DNA of 64,000 nt from contig CM055109.1 in assembly GCA_029204225.1 (NCBI GenBank), positions 49,190,599 through 49,254,598 on the forward strand. The letters run 5' to 3'. The stretch is from Diphasiastrum complanatum (lineage: Eukaryota > Streptophyta > Lycopodiopsida > Lycopodiales > Lycopodiaceae). Positions 46,901-56,358 of the stretch are shown here, piece after piece. The number at the start of each line of letters is the position of its first letter. The stretch's first letter is position 1. The translations under genes and the position numbers were made by a program. A model generated the notes under the pieces. It was not told the origin of the DNA and made no database searches. It saw only the letters and a program-made list of their open reading frames with translations.

Positions 46901-49500
46901 TGATGTAGTCCACATGATGGTTCTAGGAGGCTATTACTCTTGGTTATGGGGAGCTCCTTCCTCCTCCTTACCCTTTTATTCAGACTATCATTTGTTGCAT
47001 GAAGAAAGCTGTTGATGTTCACAAAATCATTACTTCTTATGATAAAGCTACTTGTGATGCTGCTGGACCTGTTGATAAGATCTTTTGCCTTGTTGACTGG
47101 ATGACTACTATGGATTGGATCAAATTATAGATGGATTTCATTCAAAAGAAAAAACTGTTAAGCATGGTTGAAAAATCTATATGGATCTCTCTAACTATGC
47201 TGAACATATTGCTGTTGAAGAAAGTTTCTACAATTTACATATTCGGAAGATTTTTGCCTGTTTGGAAACAGAAAATGGTGACCTTTTTGTTGATACTCCT
47301 ACCCTTATTGAACCTCCTACCTCACCTCATCCTTTGATGTGGTGACAATGTAAAAACAATTCTTCTATCATCTGGTTTGATCACGCTATCTGGTATATGA
47401 TGAACAACCTTGCCAAATTGTTTCTCGGTGCACCTTTACAGAATCAACTCAATGCCTTTTTTCTTTGGCTTCGTAAGCCTGCTAGAGATGTTGTCAAATC
47501 CCACCTTACCTTTATGTACATCAGACAACACATAATTGAAGCTTCCATTAAACTCTCCCTTAACCCGACCAAGCTGCTTGCTCACCTTGGCGATGCTGAG
47601 AATATACGAGAAATCGAATGCCTTCTTAGAAAGCCTAGCTTCTCTACCTTATAGGATAAGTACTTCTAGAATACAAGCAGAAAAACAGGTTCCTTCAATT
47701 TAAATAATCCAAGTTCAGTCATCACAAGCAGTGTCAACAAGAAGAGGGAATACTTCCCAAGTAGAGGCAATGAAGGACAGAGCAGTGGTGGAAAAGGGGA
47801 TCTGTCTATCAAAAAGATTGATCCAAGTGCAGCAAGATATTGAAGAGCTTTTTGGAGGTCATTGCAGTTGGTAGGCAACAACTTTTGGTGAGAAGAGATA
47901 AAGTAAAAATGTTTTTACATTTACGTTACTATAATAGATGCTTTGAGAGTATAAACATAAAACAATTCTATTATGATACTTTGCTTCATTTATTTGGCTA
48001 CATTGATGACATCTTTGAGGAAATAATGTTTGGCTGGACCCTTTTTTCCGCATTTGAAACATGAACGATATAAGCCCTTTCAAGTTTATTGTCATTTTGA
48101 TATTGATCATATTCCACTTTGTATGTGCTCAAATTCTAAACGTTTTAAAGAGTTTATTGACAAATTTTGGGCATGTTATTTCTATGAATACTAGAATTAT
48201 CTATAGTAAACTTTTAAGAAACGACCTGAACAAAGGACTTAATCATATTCCGCTACGTCAGTCTAATATTAATGAGGTCTATTTGGAACTTTATCATGGA
48301 TGGTTAAAATTGGCTACTTTCTTACCCTGTTATCAGAATGTGGATCATAATATTATTGTGGAACATGCTCTATTTTGCAAGCTTGCTGTGACAAATTTTT
48401 TAAAGAAGACTAGATGGCTGCATGAATTTTTTTTTTGCAAAGATGGATTTGAAGAATGCTATTTATGAACGTGACTGGATCACTGCCTTCCTATATGTGA
48501 ACGAAATAGCCCAGCATAATCCTTGTTTCATGTGGATGAATTTTGTCAGGACCTTGGCATTGCAAAGATTATTTGGTCTAGATTTTGCTCCTTTTCCAGA
48601 CATTGAAAACAATAACATTGATAATGCTTTGACGGTTACTAGGCATACTTTTTCTAATAAACTACCAGATGCCTTATTGGGAAGAAGAATTACCTTTTCT
48701 ACTTTGCACTTTTAAAGCACACAAAAATACTTTCAGATGGATTACAAATGCACATGACCACTATTTTTCAAAGGTGGCCACATTTCTTTCTGGAGCTCTT
48801 CGTATTCTGTCTCCACTCATGGAGGGGATAGGCCATAAGGCACATTCATTACCTAAATGTAGATACCAACCTATTCTGGCAGCATGACTCATCTACTGAT
48901 TTCTATCTTAATGTGCCAAACACGATCACTTTTATGTGGTCTGTTGATATCTCTAAGTGCTATGAAAACATCCCTCTTAATGGCCCGGATGGACTTAAGA
49001 CTATTATACGAAAATTGATCTTGTACGCTTTCAAATTCAGTAAGAACGAATTTCTTGCCTATAAGTGGAACTCTGATTATGAGAATGTAAGTGGAAATGG
49101 ATTAGCACACCAACATGTAAGTGGACTCTTATAGACAAGTTACTACTTTGCCAATGGAATGATTTACTGATTGACCATTGCATTGTTAGACTCGGAAACA
49201 AAGCTTGGAGATAGATTTTTGGTATACCCATGGGCTTTGTGTGTTCAATTCTTAGCATCCCAAAACGTTCCTGAATCTTATACAAATAGAGTGGGTTTTC
49301 TCGGCTTCTTGTTCCACCTAGTAGGCAACGTCAAGGGAAGCTTGCAGAAATAGATGGACCTTTGACTGCTAGATACGAAGCGCGGATCGCCCAGGCAAAT
49401 TACATCTCCATAAAGGGTGCCACTCTATGGTTGTTTCGGATGCATACCATTCCGAACGTCAAACCGATGGTTGTCATTGATTTTTTAATCTTATTGTAGG
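46901..49500 (+). pseudogene. Unclassified reverse-transcriptase-like element, decayed
   Basis: Plus-strand patches read as protein in changing frames. They include PPPYPFIQTIICCMKKAVDV, KLFLGAPLQNQLNAFFLWLR, NFGHVISMNTRIIYSKLLRN followed by DLNKGLNHIPLR, and LELYHGWLKLATFLP. Near 48931 comes FMWSVDISKCYENIPLNG, which fits RT palm motif A with its catalytic Asp. Near 49214 comes IFGIPMGFVCS, which fits RT motif B. The final patch is GKLAEIDGPLTARYEARIAQ. The LNKGLNHIP block recalls the N-terminal G-L-x-F-I-P block of PLE RTs. The expected motif C (xxDD) was not found. I cannot place the family. An inverted partial copy lies at 52522-53372. Confidence 0.5.
47656..48502 (+). repeat. Inverted duplication, left arm
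   Basis: It is near-identical in reverse complement to 52522-53372, from ATAAGTACTTCTAGAATACA to CTTCCTATATGTGAACG. Differences include small indels and substitutions. The arm carries part of the RT-like coding remnant (KGLNHIPLRQSN, LYHGWLKLATFL). Confidence 0.85.
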
Positions 49501-50674
49501 GTCTTCAATCCAAGGGTTAGTTCATTGGATAGGCACCTAAGTATGCGTAGATGCTACTTCTAGTTAGTTCCCTACTTTTTGTCTAACTCTACCACTACTA
49601 AAGCTACTTTCACTAACTCTACTCCTCTAAACTACCTTCATCATGATTGTAGGTGAAAGGAAAGGGAAGGTTAGAAGAGATTGAGAAGAGAAGAGGGAAA
49701 GAGAGAGATAGAGGGTGAGAGTGGAGGTTAGCTCAAATGCTCCTTATGCTTGCTAATGGAGAAACATTAACTAAGACAACCAATAAACATGGAAATGGAA
49801 AGCAATGAAAACACAATCAAAAGCGTAAGCACGTAGTGAATAGCAAATGAGGATGTTTTTCTCCAAAAAGTGATAGAGTTTCCTCCTTCTCATTAAGCAT
49901 GGAAATAGAGTACAAATGGTGCCTTTTTATAAAATGGGGAAGGCTAATATTTACATTAGTCCTATCCATTCATCTTGGACCCAACTTGATCCAAGGGTCC
50001 ACAAAAAGTACATTGGAAATCACAAGACTCATGTGAGTCCAAAATTGGACCCAACTCTAAAAAGTAAACTCTAAGTTTAAAATTGACTTTGGGCCTCAGG
50101 TTTTAATTTCAATTACAAGGGGGCCAAGTCTTATTTACAACTCAATTTGCATGCTCATTGGGCCATGAGCTTATACGCGCATGATGTCATGCCCTCGCAA
50201 CACATTTTATTGGCCAATATTATTTATTTACAATTCGTCGGAAATACTCCCAACAGGACCTACGACCTGAAGTAGTGCCGGTCCCTCGGCATTCTGCCGG
50301 TTTAGTAAAGAGTCTTCTTGGACCGCCTCTAGTGGATTAGGTAGCCCATGACGTCTTCCATGAAATTAATGCGGTCCAGTTTCTTCAAGTCCTTGGGCGT
50401 GTGAAGGGACTTGTGGACTCCTGTCAGCCAGTCTTGGTCGACCCACACTTGGAATCTGCGCGTCCAGGGATCGCCAAGGAATGCAGTTTGGTAATAGACT
50501 CGAGCGGCTGGCAGCTGATCTTCGACTTTGTCGGAGACAAGCGCCTTATTAGGATCAAAGACCTGGTTGAATCTTGATGAATCTAGCTTGATTTGGCTTG
50601 ATCTTCCTAGATCTAGTTATGATGGCCTAGCAAAATAGCTTTTCGTCACATGTCACCACCAACCTGGATATATC
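49501..50674. other. No gene seen; likely gypsy 3' flank
   Basis: The part 50250-50670 is more GC-rich and probably belongs to the gypsy element whose integrase ends at 50675, as its untranslated or LTR side. No recognisable coding sequence. Confidence 0.35.
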
Positions 50675-52210
50675 TCACTGCGGTGGCCAGTACTTGTGCA
50701 ATTGGCTACCGTTGACGGGTGTATCGAACGGTGTCCCATCTAGCTTCTCTAGATTCACGGCTCCATGATTAAGAATTCCTTTGATCTGATAAGGACCTTT
50801 GCTTGTGAATTTTAGTTTTTCCTTGATCGCCTTGGTTTCATATATCAGGACCAAATCTCTGGAACGAAGATCCTTCTTTTGTAACCTGTGATTGTGCCAT
50901 GCTTTGTGTCTTTTCTTCTCAACTACCAGTGCATGCGCAACTAGTAAGCGTGCTTCATAGTGTTTATGCAAAGCTTCGTGGCGTAGTTGTAGATATTTGG
51001 ATTCATTAAGGCGTTGTGTTGCGGCAATCCTTAATGAAGAGACTAAAAACTCTATTGGCATTACAATGTCCTGACCATATACCAATTGGGAAGGTGTTTG
51101 ATCAGTGCTTCCCTTATATGTTGTCCTAAATGCCCATAGAACAACATGCAACTAGTGTTCCCAATCTGATCTGCTAGCTTCAACTGTTTTCGTGAGCACG
51201 CTACATAGGATCTTATTGGATGATTCTGTTTGTCCATTACCGCGAGGATAATAAGGCGTACTGGTTCTATGGATCACGAAGAATTCCTCCAACAAGACCT
51301 TGATGGTCTCATTGATAAAATGACTTTCACAATCGCTGACTATCTCCACCGGACATCCAAAGTGCACAATGATATTTTCATAAAGGAACTTGGCAGTTGT
51401 CCTAACATTAGCTACTCTTACTGCCTTGGCTTCGACCCGTGGCTACGATTATGTATCGAGCCTGGGTACTCCTTGCTGCAAGGTGAATTGGACCAATGCA
51501 ATCCAATCCCCACTTTTTGAATGGTGCTTGGGCTAAGACCAGGTGCAGTAGATCATAATTCAATCTCGTTGGTCTCCTTGCCCTTTGGCACACATCGCAC
51601 TTCCTCAGGTATTCCTCCGTATCCTTATGAATTGTTGGCCACCAACATCCTGATTGCAGAATCTCGCAAACTGTAATGTCGGATGCAAAATGGCCTCCAC
51701 CCGTGTCTTCATGTGAAAGCAAAATGATTTGGGTGGTCTCATGAGGAAGAATACATCGTCGAAGAATCCCATCTGGTTCTTTTCGGTATAATTGGCCGGC
51801 AATCAATTGATAAGGTCTAGCTTTCAAGATCAAGTTTTGCTGATCCTCCTTTGGTAGTGATTTGTCTGTTTGGCCCCACATTAGATATTCAACAATGTCA
51901 GCAGCCCATTCTGGTACTGTGTCCACGTAAAATAAGACAGCATCAGCCAGCTCATCGTCAGGTTGGATTGCAACCTCCTTTCCCTTGATTTGCAAGACAC
52001 GATCTGCCATGTAGTGTTGTTGTTCCTTGCAGACTACTATCCAAAAATCAAACTCCAACAACAGAAGTAGCCATCTGGTGATTCTCCCTGAGTTGCAAGT
52101 TTTGTTAACGAGATAGAGCAAGGGTTGATGGTCCATATAAAAAGCAAAATGTGTGGCCATCAGGTAGTGCCGAAATTTCTTAACCGCATAGATCATTGCC
52201 GACGCTTATC
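50675..52210 (-). pseudogene. Ty3/gypsy RNase H-integrase fragment
   Basis: The minus strand starts in RNase H (IYAVKKFRHYLMATHFAFYM, DHQPLLYLVNK). It continues through a linker to the integrase zinc domain (HEDTGGGHF..., CDVCQRARRP) and the first catalytic block (KKWGLDCIGPI). A break near 51408 separates 51367-51152 (CPVEIVSDCESHFINETIKV, STPYYPRGNGQTE). After a stop comes 51151-50675 (LWAFRTTYKGSTDQTPSQLV, YGQDIVMPIEF, KGPYQIKGIL), the integrase C-terminal part. Catalytic Asp and Glu positions are recognisable (LDCIG, SDCES with Asp, GQTES). Stops make it non-functional. It lies between the two arms of the inverted duplication. Confidence 0.88.
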
Positions 52211-52521
52211 GCTCTGTGGTCAAATAATTCATCTCTGTATCACTGAGCTATCGGCTTGCAAATCGGATTGCATGTCAAACTAGACATTGTCAACATTATT
52301 GCATATCATACTAGACCAACTAGACTTTATGCATGTCACTGAAATTTGATCTACCTAACCCAAACTAGCCCTATTCTACAAGGATATGTGCTCAATTCAC
52401 ATACCTTGGATATGTACAAAATATTTACATGGGTAGGATCTCCCAAACATTAACAACAGATGATAGATATGTTTTACAATTTTTAACAAATCTTTCACAG
52501 GCTTTATCTACTCCGTTCACA

Positions 52522-53372
52522 TATAGGAAGGTAGTGATCTAGTCACGTTCATCAATAGCATTTTTTAAATCCATCTTTGCAAAAAATATTCCATGTAGCA
52601 ATCTAGTCTTCTTTAAAAAGTTTGTCTATGTAAGCTTGCAAACTAGAGCATGTTCCACAATAATATCATAATCCACATTCTAATAACAGGTAAGAAAGTA
52701 GCCAATTTTAACCATCCATGATAAAGTTCCAAAGAGATCTCATTAGACTGACATAGCAGAATATGATTAAGTCCTTTGTTCAAGTCGTTCCTTAAAAGTT
52801 CACTATAAATAGTTCTAGTATTCATAGAAATAACATGTCCAAAATTATTGTCAATAAACTCTTTAAAACATTTGGAATTTGAGCACATACAAGGTGGAAT
52901 ATGATCAATATCAAAATCACAAAAAACTTGAAAGGGCTTATATCATTCATGTTTCAAATGCAGAAAAAAGGGTCCAGCCAAACATAATTTCCTCAAAGAT
53001 GTCATCAATGTAGCCAAATAAATGAAGCAAAGTCTCATAATAGAATTCTTTTACGTTTATACTCTCGAAGCATCTATTATAGTAACGTAAATGTGAAAAC
53101 ATCTTTACTTATCTCTTCTCACCAAAAGTCGTCGCCTACCAACTGCACTGACCTCCAATAAGCTCTTCAATATCTTCCTGCACATGGATCAATCATGGTA
53201 AAAGTTCAGCTTTCTGATAGGAAGATCCCCTTTTCCACCACTGCTCTGTCCCTCATTGCCTCTACTTGGGAAGTATTTCCTCTTCTTGTTGACACTGCCT
53301 ATGATGACTGAAGTTGGATTATTTAAATTGAAGGAACCTATTTTTCTGCTTGTATTCTGGAAGTACTTATAG
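52522..53372 (-). repeat. Inverted duplication, right arm
   Basis: Reverse-complement partner of 47656-48502, carrying NNFGHVISMNTRTIYSELLR and LELYHGWLKLATFLP on minus. The central spacer of about 4 kb contains the gypsy fragment. Confidence 0.85.
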
Positions 53373-53469
53373 CTATGAATAGAGCCACAGCTGATCTAGA
53401 GCTAAGCTATGAATTATTACAGAAGCAAGACTTAAGCTATGAAAGCAGCACATAAGCAAGACTTAACCC

Positions 53470-53880
53470 TAAAAAGCGGTACTGATTACGAATAGTCAAC
53501 TTATTTAAAGCACAGTAATCAATTCAAAGACGTTTGGTACCATCTTTCTTACTAACAAGGAGTACATGGGCACCGAAAGGGCTGTGACTAGGAACAATGA
53601 GACCTTGATCTAACAAAGTAGTAATATGGAACTCAAGCTCATCACGCTCAGATCGAGACATACGATAAGGGGGATGGGAAGGAGGAGTAGAACCAGGATG
53701 CAAGTCAATATGATGGTTCACATCACGCAATGGTGGTAGCGTCGTAGGTTCTGAAAAGACAAAAACATACTGTTGTAATAAGTCAGAGATCATCTGAGGA
53801 ACAGCTACTAGAGTAGAAACTGGAGGAACTGGTATAGTCCGCTGAACACATAATAAGGCTGCACAATGAGCCTTCGACAG
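53470..53880 (-). pseudogene. Ty3/gypsy RT N-terminal fragment
   Basis: The minus strand reads AHCAALLCVQRTIPVPP, then VFSEPTTLPPLRDVNHHIDL, HPGSTPPSHPPYRMSRSERD, SPFGAHVLLVSKKDGTKRL, and past a stop IDYCALNKLTIRNQY. These are the standard first blocks of gypsy reverse transcriptase (LPPxRxxDHxIxL, YRMS, SPFxSPVLLVKKKDG, RLCIDYRALN). It ends abruptly at TTTTTAGGGTTAAG before YPLP. Confidence 0.85.
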
Positions 53881-53892
53881 GCTGCGGATAAA

Positions 53893-54268
53893 CTCTCATG
53901 ATGTGTTCTTCAAGTCTAATGTCAAGTGGAAGTGACAAGGATTCATGGTGGATAGATAGTGGATCTAGTTCACACATGACTAGTCACAAGGAGTTCTTTA
54001 CTTCTTTGATCTCTTATGTTGGAACCAAGAAAGTCGTTCACATGCCAAATGGTGGTGAGTGTATGATCAAAGGTATTGGCTCAATTCCTATTTGCCTTTC
54101 TACTAATAGGAATGTAAGGCTTGATGGTGTTCTTTACATTCCTTCACTTTCAAGGAATTTGCTAAGTGTTGGTCAAATGTTAAAAAAAGGGTACAAGGAT
54201 GTTTGCTTCATTACTAAGGGAGATGTCTTGATTGCTAGGGGCAATAGACAAGGTAGACTTTACAAGGT
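53893..54268 (+). pseudogene. Copia element 6 protease fragment
   Basis: A plus-strand frame reads KDSWWIDSGSSSHMTSHKEF, then VVHMPNGGECMIKGIGSIPI, RLDGVLYIPSLSRNLLSVGQ and ARGNRQGRLYKVE. This is the aspartic protease (DSGSSSHM) and following segment of a copia polyprotein, with no stops in this piece. It is fused at both ends: to a gypsy RT fragment on the left (opposite strand) and to PLE copy A on the right, with a short AGAG overlap at 54269-54272. Confidence 0.88.
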
Positions 54269-55476
54269 AGAGTTTCCGTGGCCGAATCCAAAATGCTTTT
54301 GATACTCAAAAGATCTTTTTCTTTTACCTCAAGGAGAGCAAGGTGAAGACCGTTGCGGAATTTTAGAGTCAAATCCCGAACTTTTGATTCTAAAGCCTCT
54401 TGATGAAAATCGGAACCCTGCAGCTTTGGGAAAGCAATGCGGCAAGAATGAGGCGTTTCACCGGCGACAAGTTGGCTCTTAAGCTTTTCAATGGAAGCAT
54501 GAAGGCTGTGGTATTTACGGAAATCCCGCTTATAGGTGGCCATTGAATCTTTCAGAATGGATTGAATTGCAGAAGAAAAGGACGGATGCTCCAATTCTTG
54601 AAGAAACTGGTTCTTAGGCAATTGCAGAGATGGCAAAGAAGCGGGATTGACAGCGGGATTGGAAGAAGATGGAGCGGAAAAAACTTGCGGCGAAGCAAAA
54701 AGAGGAGCGAGCTGCTGTAACAGAGAGGGGTTTTGTTGCAGTAGTTGCTGTAAAGCGGCAAGAGCGGCAGCGGACGGTGGTGGCGGTACGGTGGCAGCGA
54801 ATGGCGACGGTACGGCGGCGTCGGGCTGCGGCAAACCAGCGGCTGTGGCAGCGAAGGCAGCGGAGCTGGCAGCGGGATCAGGGGCAGCGGCAGCAGCAGC
54901 AGCAGACTGCTGCGCAGCAGCAGTCTGTACGGACTGCTGTACGGACTGCTGCTGCGCAGCACTGAAAAAATGTTGCTGCGCAGCAGCTTGCAGCGCGGCG
55001 GCAGGCTGGAACGCAGCAGCAGGCTGGAACGCGGCGGCAGCGAGCTGGAGCGAGGAGGAGGAGGCAGCGAGCTGGAGCGAGGAGGGGTAGCAAGCGGCAG
55101 CGGACTGCTGCGCAGCAGCAGAGGGCGGCGGAAGGACCTGCGCAGCAGCAAGAAGAAGCTGCGCAGGGTTTTGCAGGGGAGGCGCATCCTGAGCAGGCGG
55201 TAAGGCGGCAAAAGCGGCCTGATCCGGGGGCGGAGGAGCGATGAATCCCTGAAAAGAGGTGCTCAGAGCGGGCAGCGATGGCTGAGGATGATCAGAGGTA
55301 GAAGCAGCAGCAGCATTAGCCATTTCTTCCTCGGAAAGCAGCATACCGGCAGCACGAGCTTGAGCATACAAAATGATCTGTTGTTGTTGCCAGAAATCAG
55401 GAGCTTCTTCCATAGCTGAAGAGGGAGTTCTCGAACGCTTCCGGGGTCTCACAGAATCTTCTTCGCTAGCTATCAT
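54269..55476 (-). pseudogene. PLE copy A: ORF1 5' part, truncated
   Basis: From ATG 55476 the minus strand encodes MIASEEDSVRPRKRSRTPSS. It remains identical in translation to ORF1 of unit B for about 400 residues, up to SILDSATETL. There the copia protease fragment replaces the rest. ORF2 and the whole 3' region of this copy are absent. The 5' end is intact and joined head-to-tail with unit B through TAGGGTTA at 55488-55495. Its truncated 3' side carries no telomere repeats, so this break is probably a later DNA-level rearrangement. Confidence 0.92.
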
Positions 55477-55487
55477 AAAGACACGAA

Positions 55488-55495
55488 TAGGGTTA
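55488..55495 (+). repeat. Telomere-like octamer at PLE unit boundary A/B
   Basis: TAGGGTTA lies 11 bp upstream of the copy A ORF1 start codon and immediately next to AGCAACTAAGAG, the 3' terminus of unit B. The same terminus is joined to genuine (TTTAGGG)n at 25976. I therefore read this octamer as a remnant of telomere sequence (or the element's own telomere-complementary end) marking the join. Confidence 0.75.
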
Positions 55496-55622
55496 AGCAA
55501 CTAAGAGAAATATGTAGCAGTAGAGAAGAAGATAAACGATACAATGAACGAATCAGAGTAGTAAACTAAAGAGAGACGGATCATGACAGATCTTAATCAC
55601 ATGTAAAGCGAGTGAGAGGAAG

Positions 55623-55726
<104 letters not shown>

Positions 55727-55776
55727 TAGAGAGAAGAGACACTTTTGCACACAAATGAAGGGAAAGTACTGATCAA

Positions 55777-55824
55777 TAGCAAAGCCAGACTAGTTTCGCT
55801 CGTGAGAGCTCATCAGTGGCGCTA
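55777..55824 (-). ncRNA. Hammerhead ribozyme (PLE type), unit B
   Basis: On minus: stem I 5' strand UAGC+GCCA (55824-55817), CUGAUGA (55816-55810), stem II GCUC (55809-55806), loop UCAC, GAGC (55801-55798), GAAA (55797-55794), CUAGUC, with cleavage expected after C at 55788. Then comes stem I 3' strand UGGC, bulge UUU and GCUA (ends 55777). All core nucleotides are present. Stem III is the palindromic ACUAGU, so an efficient fold probably needs a dimer or multimer, as known for minimal PLE hammerheads. In a tandem transcript it would release unit-length RNA. Confidence 0.93.
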
Positions 55825-55926
55825 AGGAAGAGGTGGACAGACCCCACACTCTCCAAAAGTACTAACTACAAGTGAGAGCAAAAGTGAGCCAATGTATGGC
55901 TTTTATACTAGAAGAAATGGAATAAT

Positions 55927-56345
55927 CCCTGAGCATATGCTTCCAAGGGTCCAAAGTGCTAGTAGGCTAAAGTGCAGGTAGGGCTAAAGTGCTAGTAGGC
56001 TAAAGTGCAAGTAGGGCTAAAAATGACCGTTTGGGCTTAAAAAGTGACCGACGGAAATAACCGTTAGGTCGAATGTAGCCGACGGAGCATGAGAAGCACA
56101 AACTGCAGAAATAGCTAATTTTTTCAAATTTTTTCTAAGACTAGCAGTACCAACCAATGCCGATGATGCAGAAAAAACTGCTAAAAATAGGCATGGGGCA
56201 AAAATAGCTAAACTACCTGAAAAAGCAGTAAAACCCCGAGCTAATGCTTCAAGGGGTGAAGATTACAATGGAAAGAGTAAAACCCTGAGCAAATGCTTCG
56301 AAGGGTGAACAATACATAGTAAAACCTCGAGCCAATGCTCCGAGG
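55927..56345 (-). ncRNA. Four repeated hairpins in PLE 3' region, unit B
   Basis: Plus coordinates are 55927-55949, 56234-56256, 56283-56305 and 56325-56345. Each has the form CCCN-GAGC-NAAT-GCTT/C-N-NGGG. Outer stems are CCCT/AGGG, CCCC/GGGG, CCCT/AGGG and CCTCG/CGAGG; the inner stem is GAGC/GCTT or GAGC/GCTC with a four-base loop. Paired changes keep the helix. Three of them start within 14-130 nt after the ORF2 stop on the sense strand. A 33-bp tandem repeat (55953-55985 and 55986-56018) sits between the first and the others. A role as RT or ORF1 binding site is inference. Confidence 0.7.
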
Positions 56346-56358
56346 GTGAGGAAGTACA

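Noticed and set aside
53793-53977. Minus-strand open frame with Ser-rich C-terminus
   Set aside because: It reads the gypsy RT leader in the wrong frame and the copia protease in antisense. The correct frames give recognisable gypsy and copia peptides.
54552-55211. Leu/Pro/Ser-rich and Cys/Ala-rich open frames overlapping PLE ORF1, repeated at 59327-59986
   Set aside because: They are shadows of the GC-rich Ala/Gln/Pro repeat of ORF1 in other frames. The ORF1 frame runs unbroken into a globular region and the RT.
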